DNA of 11,864 nt from Betaproteobacteria bacterium (GCA_021300125.1 JAJTHX010000396.1:1-11864), one strand, 5' to 3'. Counted from the first letter of the stretch, positions 1 through 6,199 are shown. The notes: generated by a model not told the origin, from the sequence alone. A program made the numbers and translations.

Positions 1-132
1 CTCGCGCAAGCCGGCCGCGGCCGCCGCGCTGATCCAGCGCTTCTTGTATTCGGTGGGCATGAAGGCCTTGGTGTTCTGCAGGCCATCGCGCGGTCCTACT
101 TCGCTGATCAGGATGTCGATGTCGTCGTTCAT
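1..132 (-). CDS. HMG-CoA lyase-type enzyme, N-terminal part (runs off left edge)
   Basis: Only the first 44 codons are present; the gene continues beyond base 1. The ATG at 132-130 is followed by a short leader and the segment SEVGPRDGLQN (residues 10-20), the N-terminal signature of the HMGL-like TIM-barrel family. In that signature Arg15 and Asp16 correspond to the catalytic Arg and metal-binding Asp of hydroxymethylglutaryl-CoA lyase. The family enzyme cleaves HMG-CoA into acetyl-CoA and acetoacetate in leucine catabolism. Related members act on citramalyl-CoA or similar acyl-CoAs, and the fragment is too short to choose. A GAGAG stretch about 10 bases before the ATG is the only ribosome-binding candidate. 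It lies 111 bases downstream of the rhodanese gene on the same strand, with the AT-rich repeat at 218-241 in between, so it may have its own promoter. The family assignment is firm; the substrate is not. Confidence 0.85.
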   Translation of the reverse strand, partial: MNDDIDILISEVGPRDGLQNTKAFMPTEYKKRWISAAAAAGLRE

Positions 133-217
133 GCCGCTTGCGCTCTCAAGGGTGTGGTGTTTCCGATACTGACATGGCGGGGCGTGCCTGCCAATCGACC
201 GGCCGTGGCAATCCATT

Positions 218-241
218 CATAACTTATTGTTTTAATTGAAT
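218..241 (-). repeat. AT-rich 24-bp intergenic element, copy 1
   Basis: The plus strand begins CATAACTTATTGTTTT and ends ATTGAAT. The element matches 7389-7412 at 23 of 24 positions, differing only at the 17th base (A here, T there). It contains the 9-bp palindrome ATAACTTAT (219-227). On the minus strand it carries two CAATAA-like units in a 9-bp period (CAATTA, then CAATAA). It starts two bases after the stop codon of the rhodanese gene and lies 86 bases upstream of the HMG-CoA-lyase-type start, in sharp contrast to the GC-rich surroundings. A regulator-binding site or promoter element for the downstream minus gene is the most natural reading, but no clean -35/-10 pair could be fitted. Confidence 0.7.
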
Positions 242-243
242 AT

Positions 244-1833
244 TTATTTCGGAAACCGCCGAAAACCGAAATCGCGGTCGTCACGCACCGCGTCGAGCAG
301 CTCCACTTCCCACTTCAGGTATTCGCGCATCGCCTCCTCGACCTTGTCCTTGCGGTCGAGCGCGCGATAACTGAGGTCATCGGCTGCACCGGTCATGCGC
401 GTATCGCCGGTGTCCAGCGGGTAACCCGCGGCCACCCAGGCCGGCGTGCCGCCGGCGAGCACCCCCACGGCAGCGGCGGTCATCCTCGCAGCATCGGCCG
501 CCGCCAGCCTCGCCAGGGCTTCCTCGGCCGCGCTGAACACCAGCAGTGGTGTGGCCGGGATTTTCGGCAATTGGTCCTTCAGGCGTGAGCGCACCACATG
601 CCAGGCGCCGGGAATATGGCCCTCGCGATGCTGCAGGCTCGAATCGAGGTTGGCAATCTGCGCGCCGCCCGCGTCGAGAAGCGGCTTCAGTTCAGCGGCC
701 GTGATCGACGGCGCATGCAGCGCAGCAGCCTCGAGGATCTCCGGCACCGGCGCGCCCCGTTCACTGCAGTCCGCAGCGGCCGCAGCAAGCACATACACCT
801 CGTCATGGCCCATCTGCGCCAGCCAGGCCGCGGTCATCGTCGCCCGTACGCCATCGCTGTCGGCGAGCACGACCACCGACGGCCGCACCGCGATGTAGGT
901 GTCGGTGGCCTGTACCAGCTGCCCGCCCGGGGCGTGTAGCGCACCCGGCAGGTGGCCGGCTTCGTATGCCTCGGGATTGCGCACATCGAGGAGATAGGTG
1001 GTGCGCGACGGGTCGGCCTGCAGCGCGCGCAGCCGCGCGAGGTCGATGCGGCGCACACCGAAGCGTCGCGCGACACGCGCCGCCGCCTGCTGCGGCCAGC
1101 CCTGGCCGCCGTCGGCCGGGGGCGGCACCGCTTCCGTGCGGCCATGGTTCAGCTGCAGCCCGGCGAGTTTCCAGCCCTGGGTGCCGTCGCGCAGCGCATA
1201 CACCGGATTGGGGAAACCGGCGTTGATCAGTACCTGCGCGCCGATGATGCTGCGCGTGCGCCCGCCGCAGTTGACCACCACCGTGGTCTGCGGCGACTTC
1301 ACAAAGGCCGGCATCCGGTACGGCAGTTCGGCGCTGGGACAGTCATACGCGCCGGGAATGCTGTTGCGCCTGAATTCCGCCAGCGGCCGGCTGTCGACCA
1401 CCATCAGGTCCTTGCCCGATTTCATCCAGGCATCGAGATCGGTCGCGGTGACCTCCGGCGGCGCATCCTCGTGCTGGATGTATTCGCCGAAAGCCTTGCT
1501 CGGCACGTAAACGCCGGTATAGAGGCGCCCGCCCGCGGCCTTCCACGCCGGCGTGCCGCCTTCGAGCACGCTGACATCGCGGTAGCCGCCGGCCTGCAAT
1601 ACCGCAGCCGCGCGTTGTGCGAGACCTTCACCGCCATCGCAGAGCACGATGCGCGTGTCCAGCCGCGGCAGCAGCGCGCGCACGCGCAGCTCCAGCACGC
1701 TCAGCGGAATGTTGGAGACGCGCAGCAGGTGGCCGGTGTAGGAATACACCCCCTCCTCGCGCACGTCGATCACAGCGAGTTCGGCACCGTCGTCATAACG
1801 ACGGCGCAGTTCCCGGGCATCAATGGTGTTCAT
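244..1833 (-). CDS. Four-domain rhodanese (sulfurtransferase-like) protein
   Basis: A 529-residue soluble protein made of four tandem rhodanese modules at about 1-105, 126-230, 260-360 and 376-475, plus a 50-residue charged tail. Each module shows the fold's DVR/DSR strand and the GHxxGA or SIPGA turn. Modules 1, 2 and 4 also have a clear module-closing G(G/T)xxW segment. Module 2 has a complete active-site loop CGGRTR with Cys189; module 1 has Cys65 in CDGGEG. The equivalent position is Asp325 in module 3 and Ser434 in module 4, so those two cannot form a persulfide. Rhodaneses move sulfane sulfur to acceptors; the natural donor and acceptor here are unknown. The ATG at 1833 is preferred because GGAG (1847-1844) sits 10 bases upstream. 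An in-frame TTG at 1857 overlaps the previous stop but has no ribosome-binding site. It follows the MmgE/PrpD gene with 20 bases between them, so co-transcription is likely. Confidence 0.88.
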   Translation of the reverse strand: MNTIDARELRRRYDDGAELAVIDVREEGVYSYTGHLLRVSNIPLSVLELRVRALLPRLDTRIVLCDGGEGLAQRAAAVLQAGGYRDVSVLEGGTPAWKAAGGRLYTGVYVPSKAFGEYIQHEDAPPEVTATDLDAWMKSGKDLMVVDSRPLAEFRRNSIPGAYDCPSAELPYRMPAFVKSPQTTVVVNCGGRTRSIIGAQVLINAGFPNPVYALRDGTQGWKLAGLQLNHGRTEAVPPPADGGQGWPQQAAARVARRFGVRRIDLARLRALQADPSRTTYLLDVRNPEAYEAGHLPGALHAPGGQLVQATDTYIAVRPSVVVLADSDGVRATMTAAWLAQMGHDEVYVLAAAAADCSERGAPVPEILEAAALHAPSITAAELKPLLDAGGAQIANLDSSLQHREGHIPGAWHVVRSRLKDQLPKIPATPLLVFSAAEEALARLAAADAARMTAAAVGVLAGGTPAWVAAGYPLDTGDTRMTGAADDLSYRALDRKDKVEEAMREYLKWEVELLDAVRDDRDFGFRRFPK

Positions 1834-1853
1834 GGTGCAGTCACTCCGGAAGT

Positions 1854-3197
1854 TCAATCGAGAAGTTCACTCAGTTCACGTACGCCGCCGGCATCCAGCG
1901 TCTCCAGCGATTCAAGCAGCGTGGTCACCCGCGCCGCAGTGTCGGCATCCAGCCGCACCGCCAGGCAGTCGGCCACTTTCGCGCGGTGCTGCGACAGATC
2001 CATCGGCGCGCCCCAGAATCCGGGCGGCCGGGTGCAGGTGGCGCGGTGCACGCGGCCGTCGGCCAGGGTGACCTCGATGCCGACCTGCATGCGGCTAAAC
2101 ACCGTCGGCAGCGCCGGATCCACCCGGATGCCGATCTTCGGCAGCAGCGCCTTGATGTCGGGGGCAAAGCTGCGCGAGTCGTGAAAGGAGGCGATGCCGA
2201 CCTCGCCGTCGAGCAGCGCGCAGGCGGCGGCATACTGGAAACTGAACTTGCCTTCCAGGCCGGACACTGGTGCCGGCCGGTCGACGTCGGGCATCGCCGG
2301 GGTGATCAGCGTCACCGTGCGGATGGCCTGCGGGTCGGCAATGGCACGGCGCACCTCAAGTGCTGCGGCAATCGCGAAGTGGGTCGGGAATTTTGACGGG
2401 TAGTACTTGATCGCCATGCCGGGCTCACGGAAACGGAAAGGCCGGCCGTAACCGAGCAGCATGTCCTGGTTGATGCCCTTGGGAAAAAACGCCGCGACAA
2501 ACCCGTCCTCGTGGCCGAGGATGTCGGCGCTGGCGGTCAGTCCGCGTTGCGCGAGCAGTGCCGCGTCGAGTCCGGCCGTCGCGGCATTGCCGCAATGCGT
2601 GCATTTCACGCCGTGTCCGATATTGGCGCGCAGCGCGCCGCTGCGTGACGCGGCAATCGCCAGCGCATGGGTCAGCTGCCCTGCATCGAGGCCCAGCAGA
2701 TGGGCCGCGACCACGGCCGAACCGAAAGGTCCGACCACACCCGGCGCATGAAATTTTGAGGCCTCGCGGCGATGGTCCACCGCCGCCAGCAGGCGACCCT
2801 GCGCCTCGAAGCCTTTGGCACAGGCGGTGAGCAATTCGCGGCCGTCAAGACCGTCGCGCAGCGCCAGCGCAAACGCCACCGGCACCGTCGGCGAGATGGC
2901 ATGGGTGGACGGGTTCGACATCGGCTCGAAATCCAGCACATGCATCGACACCGCGTTGGCATAGGCGGCGAGCTGCGGCGTGGTCCGGAAACCGAAACCC
3001 CAGACCGGACACTGCGCCTGTCCGCCCTGCTCGCGCACATGCCCGGCAAACAGCTGCGGCGCATGTTCCGCACTGCCCGCCACCGCCACGGCAATGCCGT
3101 CGGCGATCAGGCGTTTGGCCACGGCAATGTCTTCCGCGGACAGCGTGTGGAAGGTGGTGGCGCAGATACGCTGCGCAAATTGCGCGGTGAGGCTCAT
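1854..3197 (-). CDS. MmgE/PrpD family protein
   Basis: A 447-residue protein of the family of 2-methylcitrate dehydratase (PrpD), cis-aconitate decarboxylase and immune-responsive gene 1, at the usual family length. Visible hallmarks are HVLDFEPM (86-93), the helical stretch PVAFALALRDGLDGRELLTA (106-125), KCTHCGNAATAGLDAA (198-213) and KYYPSKFPTH (264-273), which cover the predicted active-site His and Lys positions. There is no signal peptide, so it is cytoplasmic. The family dehydrates or decarboxylates small tricarboxylic or hydroxy acids. No prpB, prpC or acnD neighbour is present, so methylcitrate-cycle PrpD is unlikely and the substrate is open. The ATG at 3197 has a weak GGAA upstream. 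It is 63 bases after dinB and directly before the rhodanese gene, suggesting one transcript. Confidence 0.9.
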   Translation of the reverse strand: MSLTAQFAQRICATTFHTLSAEDIAVAKRLIADGIAVAVAGSAEHAPQLFAGHVREQGGQAQCPVWGFGFRTTPQLAAYANAVSMHVLDFEPMSNPSTHAISPTVPVAFALALRDGLDGRELLTACAKGFEAQGRLLAAVDHRREASKFHAPGVVGPFGSAVVAAHLLGLDAGQLTHALAIAASRSGALRANIGHGVKCTHCGNAATAGLDAALLAQRGLTASADILGHEDGFVAAFFPKGINQDMLLGYGRPFRFREPGMAIKYYPSKFPTHFAIAAALEVRRAIADPQAIRTVTLITPAMPDVDRPAPVSGLEGKFSFQYAAACALLDGEVGIASFHDSRSFAPDIKALLPKIGIRVDPALPTVFSRMQVGIEVTLADGRVHRATCTRPPGFWGAPMDLSQHRAKVADCLAVRLDADTAARVTTLLESLETLDAGGVRELSELLD

Positions 3198-3260
3198 GGC
3201 AGGTTCCGGAAACGGGATGCGCGGGATTATCGCCTGCGCCCGCCGCGGCCGGGCGCGGCC

Positions 3261-4424
3261 TTACAGCTGATGGACTTCTCCCGGCGCGGCGAGATTGCCC
3301 ACGCGCACCCCGAGCAGGCGGATGCGACGGTCGAGCGGCACCCGCTTGAGGCACTCGCCGGCCGCGCGGCGGATCACCGCGGCATCCTGCGTCGCCACGT
3401 CCAGCGTCAGGTCGCGTGTGACCGTATGGAAATTGTCGTAGCGGATCTTGATGCCGATGGTGCGGCCGGCACAGCCCTTGCGCGCGAGATCGCCGGCCAC
3501 GCGCAGGCATAGCTCGGTGAAGATTTTGCCGAGGCGCGCCCTATCATGCACCGCGTGCAGGTCGTTCTCGAAGGTCGTTTCGCGGCTGACCGACTTGGGC
3601 TCGCTCCAGGTCACCACCGGCCGCTCGTCGCGGCCGTGTGCCGCCTCATGCATCCACGCGCCGAAGCTGCGGCCAAACTGTTCGATCAGCCAGGCCGGAT
3701 CCTGCTGCGCCAGTTCGCCGATGCTGCGCACGCCCAGACGCTCCAGCTTTGCGCCGGCCTTGGGGCCGATGCCGTTGATCTTGCGCACCGGCAGCGGCCA
3801 GATCACGCCGCGCAGGTCGTCGGGGCGCACCACGCTGATGCCGCCCGGCTTGTTCAGCTCGGAGGCAATCTTCGCCAGCAGCTTGTTCGGCGTGATGCCG
3901 ATCGAGCAGGACAGGCCGGTGGCTTCACGCACGGCACGCTGGATGTCGAGCGCAATCGCACGGGCCCGCGCCCAGGGGTCGGGGGCCCCTTCGGCGGCAC
4001 TGGCGGCGACCGGCTCGCTCAAGTCGATGTAGATCTCGTCGATGCCGCGGTCTTCGACCTGGGGCGCGATCGCGCGCACCGCGTCCTTGAACAGCCGGGA
4101 ATACCGGCGGTAGGCGTCGAAATCCGCCGGCAGCAGGATGGCATCGGGGGCCAGCTTCGCCGCTTTCATCAGGCCCATCGCGGAAAACACCCCCAGCGCC
4201 CGCGCCTCATAGGTGGAGGTGGTGACCACGCCGCGGCCGGTGTAGCCGCGCAGCCGCGCAAACTCCCCCGTCTCCACATCGTCCTGTGCGGCGCGCCGAC
4301 GGCCACCGACCACCACCGGCAGGCCCTTCAACTGCGGATACCGCAGCAGCTCGACCGACGCATAGAACGCGTCCATGTCGAGGTGGGCGATGTGGCGTGG
4401 CGACGGGCGGGTGGCGGATTGCAT
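3261..4424 (-). CDS. dinB: DNA polymerase IV (Y-family translesion polymerase)
   Basis: A 387-residue Y-family polymerase that copies past damaged bases with low fidelity and no proofreading. Catalytic carboxylates are seen in HLDMDAFYASVE (Asp16, Asp18; Tyr21 at the steric-gate position) and in GIDEIYID (Asp129, Glu130). CSIGITPNKLLAKIASELNK (173-192), the thumb motif INGIGPKAGAKLERLG (216-231) and the little-finger SVSRETTFEND (278-288) follow in normal order. About 20 residues (roughly 42-62) are inserted between VVVGG and GRGVVTTSTYEAR compared with short DinB proteins. I believe this loop is common in burkholderial homologues. The protein ends GEVHQL, so the usual C-terminal beta-clamp motif of the QLxLF type is cut after QL. 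Start ATG at 4424 gives a normal N-terminus. It is divergent from the gene at 4522. No LexA box was recognised upstream. Confidence 0.95.
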   Translation of the reverse strand: MQSATRPSPRHIAHLDMDAFYASVELLRYPQLKGLPVVVGGRRRAAQDDVETGEFARLRGYTGRGVVTTSTYEARALGVFSAMGLMKAAKLAPDAILLPADFDAYRRYSRLFKDAVRAIAPQVEDRGIDEIYIDLSEPVAASAAEGAPDPWARARAIALDIQRAVREATGLSCSIGITPNKLLAKIASELNKPGGISVVRPDDLRGVIWPLPVRKINGIGPKAGAKLERLGVRSIGELAQQDPAWLIEQFGRSFGAWMHEAAHGRDERPVVTWSEPKSVSRETTFENDLHAVHDRARLGKIFTELCLRVAGDLARKGCAGRTIGIKIRYDNFHTVTRDLTLDVATQDAAVIRRAAGECLKRVPLDRRIRLLGVRVGNLAAPGEVHQL

Positions 4425-4454
4425 ACGGTTGCAGCCGCATCATTCCAAACCCGG

Positions 4455-4484
4455 ATGACAAGGGGAAGCCCTTCGGTGTTAAAT
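4455..4484 (+). promoter_or_regulatory. Candidate sigma-70 promoter for the solute-binding-like gene
   Basis: ATGACA (4455-4460, 5/6 to the -35 consensus) and TTAAAT (4479-4484, 4/6 to the -10) are separated by 18 bases. They lie in the 97-base divergent region between dinB and the gene at 4522. A start near 4491 would leave a leader of about 30 bases. The match is moderate and judged by eye only. Confidence 0.4.
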
Positions 4485-4521
4485 CCGCCTTCCCCACCAC
4501 CGCCACCGACTGGATATCGCC

Positions 4522-5256
4522 ATGACCGAAGTCACCGCCGCGCTGCGCGCCGAATTCGCGCCCACCGGAACCCTCCGCGTAGGCCTGAACATGAGCAACT
4601 TCCTGCTCACCCGCACCGATGCCGCCAGCGGCAAGCCGCTCGGCGTGGCCCATGACCTCGGCCAGGAACTGGCGCGCCGGCTCGGCCTGCCCGTGCAGTT
4701 CGTGCCGCACCCGAATCCGGGCGCGCTGGCCGACGCCGCCAACAAGAACGTCTGGGATGTCGGCTTCCTCGGTGCCGAGCCACAGCGCGCCAACGAAATC
4801 GATTTCACCGCGGCCTATGTCGAAATCGAATCGACCTACCTGGTGCCGCCGGGCTCGCCGCTGAAACATGCCGGCGAAGTGGACCGCAAGGGCGTGCGCA
4901 TCATCGTGCCGGAAAAAGCCGCGTATGAACTGTTCCTGTCGCGCACCATCAAGAATGCCGAGCTGGTCAAGGACAAGGGTGCAGACCTCTGCTTCAAGCG
5001 CTTCGTCGAGGAACAATTCGATGCGCTGGCCGGCCTCAAGCCGAGGCTGATGTCGGACCAGGCCAAGCTGCCGGGCTCGGTCATCGTCGCCGGCAATTTC
5101 ACCGCCGTGCAGCAGGCCGCCGGCGTGCCCAAGGGCCGGCCCCATGCGGCGAAATACCTCGCCGCCTTCATCGAGGACGTCAAAGCCTCGGGCGTGGTCG
5201 CCAAGGCGATCCAGGACAACAACGTGGTTGGATTGTCGATTGCCGCCAAAGCCTGA
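4522..5256 (+). CDS. Family-3 solute-binding-like protein without signal peptide
   Basis: A 244-residue protein with the order of a bacterial extracellular solute-binding protein family 3 (PBP type II). It has the first strand TLRVGLNMSNFLL (17-29), the helix DLGQELARRLGLPVQFVPH (45-63), DVGFLGAEPQRANEIDFTAA (79-98, equivalent to the DxxxxxxTxTxERxxxxxFS segment) and STYLVPPGSPL (104-114). Family members bind amino acids or similar ligands for ABC importers. Here the N-terminus is MTEVTAALRAEF with no hydrophobic signal. An upstream in-frame TAA at 4480 leaves no start codon that could add one, so the product is predicted to be cytoplasmic. No permease or ATPase gene is adjacent. It may be a stand-alone ligand sensor or a domesticated binding fold; its function is unknown. 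There is no good Shine-Dalgarno before the ATG. Confidence 0.85.
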   Translation: MTEVTAALRAEFAPTGTLRVGLNMSNFLLTRTDAASGKPLGVAHDLGQELARRLGLPVQFVPHPNPGALADAANKNVWDVGFLGAEPQRANEIDFTAAYVEIESTYLVPPGSPLKHAGEVDRKGVRIIVPEKAAYELFLSRTIKNAELVKDKGADLCFKRFVEEQFDALAGLKPRLMSDQAKLPGSVIVAGNFTAVQQAAGVPKGRPHAAKYLAAFIEDVKASGVVAKAIQDNNVVGLSIAAKA

Positions 5257-5316
5257 GAACGCAAGGGCTTGAACGAACCCGGCATGAACCGGGCGGCGGG
5301 TGCAGCAGGAGGGGAA

Positions 5317-5349
5317 ACTGCGGGGGTCAAATACTATGACGCCCGCAGT
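5317..5349. promoter_or_regulatory. Long imperfect palindrome upstream of the VOC gene
   Basis: Arms ACTGCGGGGGTCA (5317-5329) and TGACGCCCGCAGT (5337-5349) are complementary at 12 of 13 positions around the 7-base AT-rich centre AATACTA. No T-tract follows on either strand, so it is not a standard intrinsic terminator. It lies 61 bases after the stop of the solute-binding-like gene and 83 bases before the VOC gene. An operator or an mRNA 3'-end stem are both possible. Confidence 0.5.
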
Positions 5350-5358
5350 GTAGCACCC

Positions 5359-5394
5359 CGCTTGCACAAGCGTCAGCCCGTCGCGTAAAACGCG
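5359..5394. promoter_or_regulatory. Two short dyads upstream of the VOC gene
   Basis: CGCTTG-CA-CAAGCG (5359-5372) is a perfect 6-bp dyad. CGCGT-AAA-ACGCG (5382-5394) is a perfect 5-bp dyad. Their centres are about 22-23 bases apart, near two helical turns, and the second ends 38 bases before the ATG at 5433. This is compatible with an operator, but short dyads arise easily in GC-rich DNA. Confidence 0.3.
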
Positions 5395-5432
5395 CCCATG
5401 CCGCACATTCCGCGGCCTGACTGGAGACCGCC

Positions 5433-5831
5433 ATGAACCGCATCGTCCACCTCGCGCTGAAGGTCGAGGACCTCGAGAAAACCACCAAATTCTACGAAGA
5501 AGTCTTCGGCTTCTGGGAAGCCGAAACCCGCAAGACCCGCGACCACCTGTCGCGCCACCTCACCGACGGCGAGATCGACTTCACGCTGATCAAATACGAC
5601 GAAGGCACGCAGTCGGCCGAATCCAAGGCCGCCGGTGAAGGCCCCTGCATCCATCACTTCGCGATCGAAGTCGAGGACATGGCCAAGGCCACCGAAAAGA
5701 TCAAGAGCTACGGCTGCCAGATCATCAGCGATCCCGGCGTGATCCCGGTGAAATTCCGAGCTCCCGGCGGCACTGTCGCCGAGCTGGTGCCGATCGGCCG
5801 CTACAAGAAGCCCGAGCGTCCCGCCGCCTAG
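5433..5831 (+). CDS. VOC family protein (glyoxalase I-like)
   Basis: A 132-residue single vicinal-oxygen-chelate module pair. The two beta-alpha-beta-beta-beta halves begin at NRIVHLALKVEDLEKTTKFY (2-21) and CIHHFAIEVEDMAKATEKI (72-90). Likely metal ligands are His6, His74 or His75, and Glu117 in GGTVAELVP. The closest family types are lactoylglutathione lyase-like isomerases. The segment FYEEVFGFWEAE is the usual first-repeat helix and strand, but the specific substrate (methylglyoxal-glutathione, an acyl-CoA epimer or another compound) cannot be read. GGAG at 5423-5426 sits six bases before the ATG and fixes the start. It stands alone on the plus strand. The preceding intergenic region has several dyads (5317-5349, 5359-5394), and a GC-rich hairpin starts seven bases after its stop. 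Confidence 0.9.
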   Translation: MNRIVHLALKVEDLEKTTKFYEEVFGFWEAETRKTRDHLSRHLTDGEIDFTLIKYDEGTQSAESKAAGEGPCIHHFAIEVEDMAKATEKIKSYGCQIISDPGVIPVKFRAPGGTVAELVPIGRYKKPERPAA

Positions 5832-5837
5832 GCCTGA

Positions 5838-5856
5838 CCGCGGCTCAAGCCGGCGG
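5838..5856 (+). other. GC-rich stem-loop just after the VOC gene
   Basis: CCGCGGC (5838-5844) and GCCGGCGG (5849-5856) pair around the loop TCAA with one bulged G. It starts seven bases after the VOC stop codon and lacks a T-tract. It may protect the VOC mRNA 3' end or begin the structured region that continues to 6086. Confidence 0.4.
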
Positions 5857-5999
5857 CATCGCGGCCGTTATCAGCATCAGCTTCGGCGCTTTTGCCCGGG
5901 GCCGTTGCCTGGACCAAAGTCTTTTTCCGGTTGCCGTCGCGAAGGCTGCTGTTGTGCGCGCCCCTCCCTGCCGGGTGTGCCTGATGCGGCCGGATGGCG

Positions 6000-6030
6000 A
6001 CCCCCCCTGGACCGCAAGTCCGAGGGTGGT
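6000..6030 (+). other. Hairpin upstream of the terminator
   Basis: ACCCCCCCT (6000-6008) pairs with AGGGTGGT (6023-6030) with one mismatch or bulge. An inner GGAC/GTCC stem (6009-6012 with 6018-6021) closes a CGCAA loop. The 3' arm is part of the T-box-like string at 6023-6036. It stands 22 bases before the terminator stem. Confidence 0.45.
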
Positions 6031-6052
6031 ACCGGGCCGAACGCCGAAGCGG

Positions 6053-6086
6053 GAAGGGCGTGGCGAAAGCCGCGCCCTTCTTTTTT
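6053..6086 (+). terminator. Intrinsic (Rho-independent) terminator
   Basis: GAAGGGCGTGGC (6053-6064) and GCCGCGCCCTTC (6069-6080) form a 12-bp stem with one G-U pair around a GAAA tetraloop, followed directly by six T (6081-6086). It works on the plus strand only, since the minus strand has no T-run on the other side. It would end the VOC transcript or a small RNA in 5832-6086. Alternatively it may act as an attenuator before the small gene at 6200. Confidence 0.9.
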
Positions 6087-6149
6087 GCCGCGCGCGGGGC
6101 ACACTCAAGGAACTCGCGGCAGCTCCCGTAATCTCAGGCATCAGTGAGG

Positions 6150-6177
6150 TCAACGCCGTTGTAGAACGGAACGTTGA
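6150..6177 (+). other. Stem-loop ahead of the small gene's ribosome-binding site
   Basis: TCAACG (6150-6155) plus CCGTT (6156-6160) pair with AACGG (6165-6169) and CGTTGA (6172-6177), leaving a two-base AA bulge and a GTAG loop. That is eleven base pairs in total, ending nine bases before AGGAGG. It leaves the ribosome-binding site single-stranded in this fold. Confidence 0.45.
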
Positions 6178-6186
6178 TGTCCGCAC

Positions 6187-6192
6187 AGGAGG
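6187..6192 (+). promoter_or_regulatory. Perfect Shine-Dalgarno AGGAGG for the GTG-started small gene
   Basis: AGGAGG at 6187-6192 is followed after seven bases by GTG at 6200. This is the best ribosome-binding site in the window. It decides the start of the small gene against the longer open frame that runs through the terminator. Confidence 0.8.
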
Positions 6193-6199
6193 TCGCCGC

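Larger units (their letters stand above)
5832..6199 (+). other. Gene-free structured region (possible sRNA, 3' UTR or leader)
   Basis: These 368 bases hold no convincing gene. Open frames on both strands here are Arg/Pro/Gly-rich and look like GC artefacts. The region contains a hairpin at 5838-5856, a GGAC-loop-GTC element at 5909-5921, a longer hairpin at 6000-6030 that carries a similar CTGGACC..AAGTC core, and a strong terminator at 6053-6086. A bulged stem-loop at 6150-6177 precedes the ribosome-binding site of the small gene at 6200. Three readings fit: a long VOC 3' UTR, an independent small RNA ending at 6086, or an attenuator-like leader for the small gene. No landmark of 6S RNA, RNase P RNA, tmRNA or 4.5S RNA was recognised. 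Confidence 0.45.

Noticed and set aside
1834..1857. TTG start for the rhodanese protein overlapping the MmgE/PrpD stop
   Set aside because: It would add eight residues with no ribosome-binding site, while GGAG stands at a normal distance before the ATG at 1833.
952..2184. Long plus-strand open frame of about 410 codons
   Set aside because: It is antisense to the rhodanese and MmgE/PrpD genes, is Arg/His/Ala-rich and shows no family motif. Long antisense frames are expected in DNA with G/C-rich third positions.
4207..5406. Minus-strand open frame of about 400 codons across dinB start and the solute-binding-like gene
   Set aside because: The opposite strand encodes a recognisable solute-binding fold, and the frame overlaps the dinB N-terminus; it has no motif of its own.
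5909..5926. Second intrinsic terminator (GGACCAAAGTC followed by TTTTT)
   Set aside because: The stem is only three to four base pairs, too weak for termination without support.
5832..6086. A standard RNA gene (6S RNA, 4.5S RNA, RNase P RNA, tmRNA or tRNA)
   Set aside because: The landmark strings I know for these RNAs are missing and no cloverleaf could be folded; only the terminator and simple hairpins are supported. A covariance-model search would settle it.
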